A stretch of DNA of 6,430 bases from Eubacteriales Family XIII. Incertae Sedis bacterium (GCA_031272745.1 JAISTF010000230.1:1-6430), one strand, 5' to 3'. Counted from the first letter of the stretch, positions 1 to 4,933 are shown. A program made the numbers and translations. Notes: a model not told the origin generated them from the letters alone.

Positions 1-27
1 CACCGTCAGTTTGCGCAAATCGGCCAT
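1..27 (-). CDS. 5' end of a divergent minus-strand gene (partial)
   Basis: On the minus strand an ATG at 27-25 opens a frame that reads MADLRKLTV before the window ends. It is preceded by AAAGGTGG with about six bases of spacing, a good Shine-Dalgarno match. Only nine codons are visible, so the product cannot be identified. The gene runs away from rpmG, making this a divergent intergenic region. The call rests on the ribosome binding site and start codon alone. Confidence 0.5.
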
Positions 28-189
28 GATGATCCACCTTTCTACTTCAATCCCGGTGTACACGCGCGCCGCAACATGCCGGCGATCCGGTCGTGCACGC
101 GTTCATCGTAGCCGAAAAAACGCCGCTTGTATATCATCCCAAGGATGATTTTTCGTGAAAACGCATCTTCCTATGGAAAAAAATACATG

Positions 190-218
190 TTGACAGGGGC
201 GGGGGCGGGTGCTATTCT
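190..218 (+). promoter_or_regulatory. Sigma-70-type promoter of the rpmG-secE-nusG-rplKA unit
   Basis: A perfect -35 box TTGACA lies at 190-195 and a -10 box TATTCT (4 of 6 consensus bases) at 213-218, separated by exactly 17 bp. A TG at 210-211 just before the -10 makes it an extended -10 promoter. Transcription should start near G224 or G225. The spacer is very G-rich (13 G in 17 bases, in runs of four, five and three). No other promoter this strong was seen before rplJ, so it probably drives rpmG through rplA. Confidence 0.8.
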
Positions 219-222
219 ATTT

Positions 223-258
223 AGGCTGTCTTATGAAAAAGTGCGTAAGACAGCTTTT
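223..258 (+). promoter_or_regulatory. 5'-terminal hairpin of the rpmG transcript, followed by a T run
   Basis: GCTGTCTTA at 225-233 pairs perfectly with TAAGACAGC at 246-254. The stem can be lengthened on both sides by A-T, G-C and G-U pairs to about 13 bp, leaving an eight-base A-rich loop (236-243). TTTT at 255-258 follows. The predicted transcription start falls at the first bases of the stem, so the mRNA would begin with this hairpin. It could protect the 5' end from decay or act as a promoter-proximal attenuator. The pairing is seen directly; the role is inferred. Confidence 0.6.
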
Positions 259-285
259 AGATTGTAGTGAAGTCGGAGGCGTGAA

Positions 286-435
286 ATGAGAGTCAAGGTG
301 ACCCTGGAGTGCACGGAGTGCAAGCAGCGGAATTACGACACGATGAAGAACAAGAAGAACGACCCGGAGCGGTTGGAGCTGAAGAAATACTGTCGCTTCT
401 GCCGTCGGGAGACGCTTCATAAGGAAACGAGGTAG
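286..435 (+). CDS. rpmG: 50S ribosomal protein L33 (four-cysteine, zinc-binding form)
   Basis: Encodes a 49-residue protein of the usual L33 length, a small protein of the large ribosomal subunit. Two CxxC pairs, C9-C12 and C36-C39, form a zinc ribbon, so this is the C+ form. In several Bacillota such forms are paired with a cysteine-free, zinc-starvation paralogue, but none is visible here. The start is the ATG at 286, preceded by GGAGG at 275-279 with six bases of spacing. The GTG at 281 is excluded because a stop follows within two codons. It is first in the unit, as expected for rpmG-secE-nusG, and there is no tRNA-Trp between rpmG and secE. The secE ribosome binding site overlaps its stop codon. 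Confidence 0.95.
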   Translation: MRVKVTLECTECKQRNYDTMKNKKNDPERLELKKYCRFCRRETLHKETR

Positions 436-442
436 GGGCGTC

Positions 443-844
443 ATGGCTGACAAGGTCAAGGACAAATCCCGCGCGCGGCTGAAGGAGCGCCAGAAGGCGA
501 CGATGCCGGAGGCGGCGCAGAAGGATTCCAAGGAAAAGGCGAAATCCGCGCTCGCGCGCGGTGTGCAGCGGCAGAAGAACGAACAGGCCGCCGCGAAGAA
601 GGCCGCGCCGAAGAGCGCGCCGGCGCAGCCGCAGCAACAGGAGAAGAAGCGCGGCGGGCTTGCGGAGTATTTCCGCGGCGTGCGCATCGAGACGCGCAAG
701 GTCGTGTGGCCGACGCGCAAGGAGCTCGTGTCCTACACGGTCGTCGTGTTCATCGCGTGCGCGTTTTTCGGGCTGTTTCTCTGGGGCGTGGACTCGGGCT
801 TCCTCGCCATCATCCGCGAAGTGTTCGATATTTCGATGAATTGA
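443..844 (+). CDS. secE: Preprotein translocase subunit SecE, with a long hydrophilic N-terminal extension
   Basis: SecE is the small core subunit of the SecYEG protein-conducting channel in the cytoplasmic membrane and clamps SecY. The hallmark amphipathic segment lies at about residues 76-95, with the conserved VVWPTRKEL motif at 87-95. One transmembrane helix follows at about 97-117. Gram-positive SecE is usually some 60-75 residues with one helix; this one has 133. The extra part is residues 1-72, a charged stretch rich in Lys, Ala and Gln and not membrane-spanning, unlike the two extra helices of E. coli SecE. GAGGT at 429-433 lies nine bases before the ATG and overlaps the end of rpmG, only seven bases away, suggesting translational coupling. 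Identity is firm; the role of the extension is unknown. Confidence 0.93.
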   Translation: MADKVKDKSRARLKERQKATMPEAAQKDSKEKAKSALARGVQRQKNEQAAAKKAAPKSAPAQPQQQEKKRGGLAEYFRGVRIETRKVVWPTRKELVSYTVVVFIACAFFGLFLWGVDSGFLAIIREVFDISMN

Positions 845-857
845 CGGAATGGCAGCC

Positions 858-1475
858 ATGGCGGATGAAGTTATTAAAAAAGAAAGCATGGACGATCGCA
901 GCGTCTTCGCGCAGGACGCGGAGGACGACGTCTACGACGACAGCGACAAAGAGGCGCCGCGCTGGTATGTGATCCATACGTATTCGGGGCACGAGCAGAA
1001 GGTCAAGCAAAACATCGAAAAGCTCGTCGAGAACTCGAGCGAGGAGAGCCACCTGAAGGACAAGATTCTCAAGGTCATCGTCCCGATGGAGGACTATGTC
1101 GAGATCAAGGACGGGCAGCGCAAACTCAAGACGCGCAAGACGTTTGCGGGTTATGTGCTCATCAAGATGAAGGTCGACAACGAGTCGTGGTACCTCGTGC
1201 GCAACACGCAAGGGGTCACGGGCTTTGTCGGGCACGGCATCGAGCCGGTGCCGCTGACGAAGGAAGAAGTGCGCCGCATGGGGATCGAGAAGGTCTACAT
1301 CGAGCTCGACATCCACGTCGGCGACAGCGTGAAAGTGATCAACGGGCCGTTCGAGGGCGTCACGGGCGTCGTCGAGGAGGTCAATCCGGACAAGGAGACG
1401 CTGAAGGCGCGCATCTCGATGTTCGGGCGCGACACGTCCGTGGAATTGGTGTATGACCAGATCGAGCAGATCTGA
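858..1475 (+). CDS. nusG: Transcription termination/antitermination factor NusG
   Basis: NusG binds the RNA polymerase clamp through its NGN domain and contacts Rho or ribosomal protein S10 through its KOW domain. Numbered from the ATG at 858 (205 aa), the NGN domain runs from about residue 34 (PRWYVIHTYSGHE) to 145, including TFAGYVLIKM at 95-104 and RNTQGVTGFVG at 115-125. The KOW domain occupies about 150-205, with HVGDSVKVINGPFEG and the late MFGRDTSVEL motif. Residues 1-33 are an acidic extension absent from minimal NusG. Two in-frame ATGs are close together, at 849 and 858. I prefer 858 because GGA at 846-848 lies nine bases before it, whereas 849 has nothing at a usable distance; starting at 849 would add three residues. 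The ribosome binding site is weak and the gene begins 13 bases after secE, so coupling is likely. Confidence 0.95.
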   Translation: MADEVIKKESMDDRSVFAQDAEDDVYDDSDKEAPRWYVIHTYSGHEQKVKQNIEKLVENSSEESHLKDKILKVIVPMEDYVEIKDGQRKLKTRKTFAGYVLIKMKVDNESWYLVRNTQGVTGFVGHGIEPVPLTKEEVRRMGIEKVYIELDIHVGDSVKVINGPFEGVTGVVEEVNPDKETLKARISMFGRDTSVELVYDQIEQI

Positions 1476-1485
1476 TCTGACAAAA

Positions 1486-1503
1486 TCCTTTCGGAAAGGA
1501 GGT
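1486..1503 (+). promoter_or_regulatory. Strong rplK ribosome binding site inside a small hairpin
   Basis: AAAGGAGGT at 1495-1503 is a near-perfect Shine-Dalgarno sequence about nine bases before the rplK ATG. Its AAAGGA part (1495-1500) is the exact complement of TCCTTT at 1486-1491, with a CGG loop between. A six-base-pair hairpin could therefore partly cover the site. With only 37 bases between nusG and rplK, this is the only local structure I can point to. The site is certain; regulation by the hairpin is speculative. Confidence 0.6.
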
Positions 1504-1512
1504 ATGTGAGAG

Positions 1513-1938
1513 ATGGCAAAGAAGATAGACGGATATATCAAGCTGCAAATCCCCGCCGGCGGCGCGAACCCGGCGCCCCCCGTGGGCCCCGCGCTCGGCC
1601 AGAAGGGCGTCAACATCATGGACTTCTGCAAGCAGTTCAACGCGAAGACGCAGGACCAGGCGGGCACGATCATTCCGGTCGTCATCACGGTGTACGCCGA
1701 CCGGTCGTTCAGCTTCATCACGAAGACGCCGCCCGCGGCCGAGATGCTGAAAAAGGCAGCCGGCGTGACGAGCGGGTCCGGCGAGCCGAACCGCCGCAAG
1801 GTGGCGACGGTCACGGCGGCGCAGGTCGAGGAAATCGCGAAGACAAAGATGCCCGATTTGAACGCAAACACAGTGGAAGCGGCCGCCGCGATGATTCGCG
1901 GCACGGCGCGGAGTATGGGGATCACCGTAGAAGGTTAG
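1513..1938 (+). CDS. rplK: 50S ribosomal protein L11
   Basis: Encodes 141 residues, the normal length for L11, which binds the GTPase-associated region of 23S rRNA at the base of the stalk and takes part in factor binding and the stringent response. The N-terminal domain carries the signature LQIPAGGANPAPPVGPALGQ at 11-30, containing the proline-rich segment known in other species as the thiopeptide-antibiotic contact. The C-terminal rRNA-binding domain (about 75-141) includes KTKMPDLNA at 110-118. Residue 17 is Gly where many L11 proteins have Lys (PAGKA), probably a harmless variation. An ATG at 1504 is followed at once by a stop and is not the start. It lies between nusG and rplA in the conserved order and is read from the upstream promoter. 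Confidence 0.97.
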   Translation: MAKKIDGYIKLQIPAGGANPAPPVGPALGQKGVNIMDFCKQFNAKTQDQAGTIIPVVITVYADRSFSFITKTPPAAEMLKKAAGVTSGSGEPNRRKVATVTAAQVEEIAKTKMPDLNANTVEAAAAMIRGTARSMGITVEG

Positions 1939-1983
1939 TGCGTGGGAGGCTACGGCCGTCAGAACCACAGGAGGACATGGACA

Positions 1984-2685
1984 ATGCCGAAGAGAAGTAA
2001 GAATTACAGGGAGAAGGCCGCCCTCGTCGAGCGGCAGACTCTCTACGACACGGAGGACGCGCTCGATCTCGTGATCAAGACCGCGCCCGCCAAATTCGAC
2101 GAGACCGTCGAGGTGCATCTGAAGCTCGGCGTCGACGGGCGGCACGCGGACCAGCAGGTGCGCGGCGCGATCGTCCTGCCGCACGGCACGGGCAAATCGC
2201 AGCGCGTGCTCGTCTTCGCGAAGGGCCCGAAAGAGGCCGAGGCGAAGGAAGCCGGCGCGGACTACGTCGGCGCGGAGGAGCTCGCGGACAAGATCCAGAA
2301 GGAAAGCTGGTTCGACTTCGACGTCGTCGTCGCGACGCCGGACATGATGGGCGTCGTCGGCAAGCTCGGCAAGATTCTCGGCCCGAAGGGGCTGATGCCG
2401 AACCCGAAGTCGGGCACGGTCACGATGGACATCGCGAAAGCGCTCGAGGACATCAAAGCCGGTAAGGTCGAGTACCGCCTCGACAAGACCAACATCATCC
2501 ATACGCCGATCGGCAAGGTGTCGTTCGGCCCGGAAAAGCTCGCGGACAATTTCGGCGCCCTCGTCGACGCGGTCGTCAAGGCGAAGCCCGCAGCGGCAAA
2601 AGGACAGTATCTCCGGAGCGTCACGGTCGCCTCGACCATGGGCCCCGGGATCAAGGTGAACCCGGCAAAGCTGGGTAACAACTGA
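1984..2685 (+). CDS. rplA: 50S ribosomal protein L1
   Basis: Encodes 233 residues, the standard L1 length. L1 binds 23S rRNA at the mobile L1 stalk near the E site, and in many bacteria also represses translation of its own L11-L1 message. The family signature is clear: GKLGKILGPKGLMPNPK at about 128-144, followed by SGTVTMDIAKA. GVDGRHADQQVRGA lies near 49-62 and GPGIKVNPAKL at the end. The start is the ATG at 1984, giving the typical MPKRSKNY, with AGGAGG at 1969-1974 nine bases upstream. An in-frame GTG at 1942 would add 14 residues but lies upstream of that ribosome binding site. I saw no convincing copy of the L1 target before rplK. The gene is followed by 127 noncoding bases holding the L10 leader. 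Confidence 0.97.
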   Translation: MPKRSKNYREKAALVERQTLYDTEDALDLVIKTAPAKFDETVEVHLKLGVDGRHADQQVRGAIVLPHGTGKSQRVLVFAKGPKEAEAKEAGADYVGAEELADKIQKESWFDFDVVVATPDMMGVVGKLGKILGPKGLMPNPKSGTVTMDIAKALEDIKAGKVEYRLDKTNIIHTPIGKVSFGPEKLADNFGALVDAVVKAKPAAAKGQYLRSVTVASTMGPGIKVNPAKLGNN

Positions 2686-2738
2686 ATTTATCAAGAACCG
2701 TAGACAGCGGGCGCACCCATAAGTCCCGCCGAGGCTCA

Positions 2739-2761
2739 CCGAAAGCGAAAGCTTCCATCGG
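2739..2761 (+). promoter_or_regulatory. Probable antiterminator hairpin in the L10 leader
   Basis: CCGA at 2739-2742 pairs with TCGG at 2758-2761, and AAGC at 2743-2746 pairs with GCTT at 2751-2754. The result is an eight-base-pair hairpin capped by a GAAA tetraloop, with a three-base bulge (CCA, 2755-2757). It uses bases 2758-2761, which form the base of the terminator stem, so the two structures exclude each other. It also starts directly after the conserved GAGGC of the L10-binding core, where bound L10 could block it. Pairing is seen; function is inferred. Confidence 0.55.
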
Positions 2762-2791
2762 CCTGTTTGCGGAAACAAATAGGCCGATTTT
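2757..2791 (+). terminator. Intrinsic terminator/attenuator of the L10 leader
   Basis: ATCGGCCTGTTTG at 2757-2769 pairs with CAAATAGGCCGAT at 2776-2788. This makes a 13-bp stem (one G-U pair) with the six-base loop CGGAAA, followed by TTT and then AT. The stem is stable but the T run is short. It sits 22 bases upstream of the rplJ start, as expected for transcription attenuation controlled by L10 feedback. Alternative hairpins at 2739-2761 and 2782-2798 would compete with it. Confidence 0.75.
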
Positions 2792-2798
2792 ATCGGCC
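2782..2798 (+). promoter_or_regulatory. Alternative hairpin reusing the terminator's 3' arm, next to the rplJ ribosome binding site
   Basis: GGCCGAT at 2782-2788 is also the exact complement of ATCGGCC at 2792-2798, giving a perfect 7-bp stem with a TTT loop. ATCGGCC occurs twice in the leader (2757-2763 and 2792-2798), once on each side of GGCCGAT. The 3' arm can thus pair either way. The downstream hairpin ends two bases before AAAGGAG, so it might affect ribosome access. The role is inferred. Confidence 0.5.
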
Positions 2799-2812
2799 GG
2801 AAAGGAGAAGTT

Positions 2813-3562
2813 ATGCCATCACAACAACATTTGCAAGAGTCGGAGGCGGTCGTCGCCGAGATCAAGGGCAAGCTCGAGGGCGCCAGCTCCGTCGTCGTGA
2901 TCGACTACATCGGCACCACCGTCGAGCAGGCGAGCGCCATGCGCAATAAGCTGCGCGAGGCGGGCGTGGACTACAAGGTCTACAAAAACACGCTGATGAA
3001 GCGCGCAATCGCGGGGACGGCGAACGAGCAGCTCGCCGACGTGCTCGACGGGCCCAGCGCGTTTGCGTTCGGCGCGGAAGACGCGACGGCGCCGGCGCGC
3101 GTGCTCGACGGCGTCATGAAGGAGTACAAGAAGATGTCCTTCAAGGCGGGCATCGTCGACGGTACGTTCTACGACGCGGAAGGCATCAAGCAGATCGCGA
3201 CGATCCCTTCGCGGGACATCCTGATCGGGCGGTTCCTCGGCAGCATCCAGAGCCCCATCGGCAAGCTGGTCCGCACGTTTGCGGCCATCGCCGACGCGCA
3301 GGGCGAGGGCGGCGCGGCTGCGTCGGCACCTGCGGCGGAAGACGCTCCGGCAGAAGCCCCCGCCGAGGAAGCAGCGCCTGCGGCGGAAGAAGCGGCAGCG
3401 GAAGCGCCTGCTGAGGAAGCGGCGCCTGCGGAAGACGCGGCAGCGGAAGCCCCCGCCGAGGAAGACGCTCCGGCGGAAGAGGCGGCCCCTGCGGAAACAG
3501 AAGAAGCAGCACCTGCGGAAGAAGCAGCAGAGGAAGCCGAAGAGGCTCCTGCCGAAGCATGA
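2813..3562 (+). CDS. rplJ: 50S ribosomal protein L10 with a long acidic C-terminal tail
   Basis: L10 anchors dimers of L7/L12 to 23S rRNA to form the stalk that recruits translation GTPases; it also represses its own operon by binding the leader RNA just upstream. Residues 1-162 are an ordinary L10: rRNA-binding N-terminal domain with GASSVVVIDYIGTTVEQ at 23-39 and YKVYKNTL at 54-61, then the L12-binding C-terminal helix ending near LVRTFAAIADAQ. The protein continues to 249 residues, whereas typical L10 is about 165-180. The added stretch, about 165-249, has no Lys or Arg and is almost entirely Ala, Glu and Pro with some Asp. There is no frameshift or internal stop. AAAGGAG at 2801-2807 lies five bases before the ATG. 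A 26-base A/T-rich gap leads to rplL. Confidence 0.95.
   Translation: MPSQQHLQESEAVVAEIKGKLEGASSVVVIDYIGTTVEQASAMRNKLREAGVDYKVYKNTLMKRAIAGTANEQLADVLDGPSAFAFGAEDATAPARVLDGVMKEYKKMSFKAGIVDGTFYDAEGIKQIATIPSRDILIGRFLGSIQSPIGKLVRTFAAIADAQGEGGAAASAPAAEDAPAEAPAEEAAPAAEEAAAEAPAEEAAPAEDAAAEAPAEEDAPAEEAAPAETEEAAPAEEAAEEAEEAPAEA
3314..3559 (+). repeat. Degenerate Ala-Pro-Glu repeat region encoding the L10 tail
   Basis: The 3' third of rplJ encodes a low-complexity, repeated tail. AEAPAEE occurs at residues 180-186, 196-202 and 211-217, a period of 15-16 residues, with further APAEE-type units to the end. At DNA level the 14-mer GCGGCAGCGGAAGC is repeated exactly at 3392-3405 and 3437-3450, 45 bases (15 codons) apart. 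This suggests growth by in-frame tandem duplication. The length is likely to vary between strains, though this cannot be seen from one sequence. Confidence 0.8.
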
Positions 3563-3588
3563 TTATTATTTAGAAAGGAACATAGAAA

Positions 3589-3963
3589 ATGGACATCCAA
3601 AAAATCATCGACGAAATCAAGGGCGCGACCGTCCTTGAAATCAACGAACTCGTCAAGGCGTGCGAAGAGGAATTCGGCGTTTCGGCGGCGGCACCCGTGA
3701 TGGTCGCCGGCGCGGCGGGCGCGGCCGGCGGCGCGGCTGCCGAAGAGGAAAAGAGCGACTACACGGTCGAGCTCACCGAGATCGGCGCGGAGAAGGTCAA
3801 GGTCATCAAGGTCGTCCGCGAGATCACGGGCCTCGGCCTGAAGGAAGCCAAGGACCTCGTCGACGGCGCCCCCTCGCCCATCAAGGAAGGCGTCGAGAAG
3901 GCGGAGGCCGAAGCCATCGCGAAGCAGATCGAGGAAGCCGGCGGCAAAGCCACCCTCAAATAA
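3589..3963 (+). CDS. rplL: 50S ribosomal protein L7/L12
   Basis: Encodes 124 residues, the normal L7/L12 length. It is the multicopy stalk protein that recruits and stimulates EF-Tu, EF-G and IF2. Domains in order: N-terminal dimerisation and L10-binding helices (about 1-33, with ATVLEINELVKACEEEFGV), an Ala/Gly-rich hinge (about 33-55), and the globular factor-binding domain (57-124). The last contains KVKVIKVVREITGLGLKEAK at 69-88 and DLVDGAPSPIKEGV at 89-102. AAAGGA at 3574-3579 lies nine bases before the ATG. There is no terminator after it, and the next reading frame opens on the base after its TAA stop. The usual next gene, rpoB, is absent. Confidence 0.97.
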   Translation: MDIQKIIDEIKGATVLEINELVKACEEEFGVSAAAPVMVAGAAGAAGGAAAEEEKSDYTVELTEIGAEKVKVIKVVREITGLGLKEAKDLVDGAPSPIKEGVEKAEAEAIAKQIEEAGGKATLK

Positions 3964-4923
3964 GTGGAACGCGAAGAACTTCAATACATCCCGCCTGTTC
4001 CGGTCACGGACCCGGCGGAATTCCCCCACGACGACGCGGTACCGGAAGGCTGCGTCGTCGTGGACGGATTGCGCGACACGTTCGGGCCGGCGGTGGACTG
4101 CAGGATCGCGGTGTACGCCGAGCGGGACGGCGTGCCGCTTCATGTGCATGTCTATGAGCCGACGGTGCCGCCGTTTTTTGCGGCGTTCGAAGAGGCGGGG
4201 AAACAGCTTCGCCCCCTGATCGTGTACGTCCCGGGCTCCGCGTTTCACAAGCAGCAGATGTTTCTGTCCGCAAATCTGTGCATCCGCATGGCGGCGCGCG
4301 GCTATGTCGTGGCGGCGGTGGAATACCGCCCGAGCGAAGTCGCGCCGTTCCCTGCGCAGATGCAGGACTGCAAGACGGCCATCCGCTACCTCAAGAAAAA
4401 CGCCTCGGAGTACCGCTTGGATTCGGAGCGCATTGCGCTGTGGGGCGCATCGTCGGGCGGGCACACGATCCTCATGGCCGGTTTCACGGGCGACGACGAG
4501 CCGGATACGGATTTGTACCGCGAGTATTCCGCGTCCGTGAACTGCTTAGTCGACTGGTTCGCGCCGACGGACTTCGCGAAGATGAACTGCGCGCCGAGCG
4601 CCCAGGACCACAGCGCGCCGGACAGCCCGGAAGGGTTTGAGATCGGGCGGTTGAATGTGTTGGAACATCCGGAAATCGCGGAGAGGACCGTGCCGATGAA
4701 CTATCTGCGCGCGGACAAGGCCACGCCGCCGCTGCTCATCATGCACGGCGGGCGCGACATGCTCGTCCCGTTCCAACAGAGCTGCATGTTATTCCAAAAA
4801 ATGCGGGAGCTTGGGAAGGACGTCACCTTCATCAAGCTCGATCACGCAAACCACGGGTTCCTCGGGTTTGACTGCGACGAGGCGTTGGACATGGTCGGGG
4901 AGTTCATCAAGAAGCATATATAG
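3964..4923 (+). CDS. Alpha/beta hydrolase (BD-FAE/esterase-lipase type)
   Basis: A 319-residue serine hydrolase, probably a carboxylesterase of unknown substrate. The nucleophile is Ser163 in GASSGG (161-166), the acid is probably Asp265 in HGGRDMLVP (261-269), and the base is probably His297 in ANHGF. YRPSEVAPFPAQMQDCKTAI (121-140) and RIALWGASSGGH (156-167) match the BD-FAE-like group. The oxyanion segment, usually HGGG or HGGA, reads VPGSAF (89-94), so the pocket may be unusual. No signal peptide is visible, so it is probably cytoplasmic. The GTG start directly abuts the rplL TAA and has no clear ribosome binding site, so coupling to rplL translation is likely. An alternative GTG at 4060, with GGAAGG at 4044-4049, would give 287 residues. 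G/C-rich third codon positions match the neighbours, so there is no sign of recent transfer. Family assignment is firm; substrate is unknown. Confidence 0.85.
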   Translation: MEREELQYIPPVPVTDPAEFPHDDAVPEGCVVVDGLRDTFGPAVDCRIAVYAERDGVPLHVHVYEPTVPPFFAAFEEAGKQLRPLIVYVPGSAFHKQQMFLSANLCIRMAARGYVVAAVEYRPSEVAPFPAQMQDCKTAIRYLKKNASEYRLDSERIALWGASSGGHTILMAGFTGDDEPDTDLYREYSASVNCLVDWFAPTDFAKMNCAPSAQDHSAPDSPEGFEIGRLNVLEHPEIAERTVPMNYLRADKATPPLLIMHGGRDMLVPFQQSCMLFQKMRELGKDVTFIKLDHANHGFLGFDCDEALDMVGEFIKKHI

Positions 4924-4933
4924 CGCCGGCTTT

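Larger units (their letters stand above)
2690..2812 (+). promoter_or_regulatory. L10 leader RNA (ribosomal protein L10-L12 autoregulatory element)
   Basis: The segment contains the conserved L10-leader core: CCGTAGACAGC at 2698-2708 and CCGCCGAGGC at 2726-2735. GCGGG at 2707-2711 pairs with CCCGC at 2725-2729 around a 13-base loop. In the known family (Rfam L10_leader) this core folds as a kink-turn-containing element that binds the L10-(L12)n complex, which then shuts down expression of its own genes. Here the core is followed by an attenuator (2757-2791) and the rplJ ribosome binding site AAAGGAG at 2801-2807. The position between rplA and rplJ is canonical. Recognition is by eye from conserved strings, not by a covariance search. 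Confidence 0.88.

Noticed and set aside
133..153. Terminator-like hairpin ATCATCC-CAA-GGATGAT followed by TTTT
   Set aside because: The stem is only 7 bp and mostly A/T, and no plus-strand gene ends upstream within the window. It could end a transcript entering from the left, but nothing visible requires it.
436..442. tRNA-Trp gene between rpmG and secE, as in some Bacillota
   Set aside because: Only seven bases separate the two genes.
217..889. Minus-strand open frames opposite rpmG and secE
   Set aside because: Composition is low-complexity and they mirror the coding strand of rpmG and secE; no ribosome binding site or domain supports them.
1939..1983. L1-binding autoregulatory site between rplK and rplA or before rplK
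   Set aside because: I could not match the L1-target bulged-helix motif by eye in either gap.
1942..1983. Upstream GTG start for rplA
   Set aside because: It would place the AGGAGG ribosome binding site inside the gene and add residues not typical of L1; the ATG at 1984 gives the standard N-terminus.
1381..2871. Very long open frame on the minus strand opposite rplK-rplA (also 810-1925, 3169-4464 and 4996-6057)
   Set aside because: These frames lie antisense to firmly identified genes, are Arg/Asp/Leu-rich in the way expected from reading GC-rich codons backwards, and show no recognisable domain.
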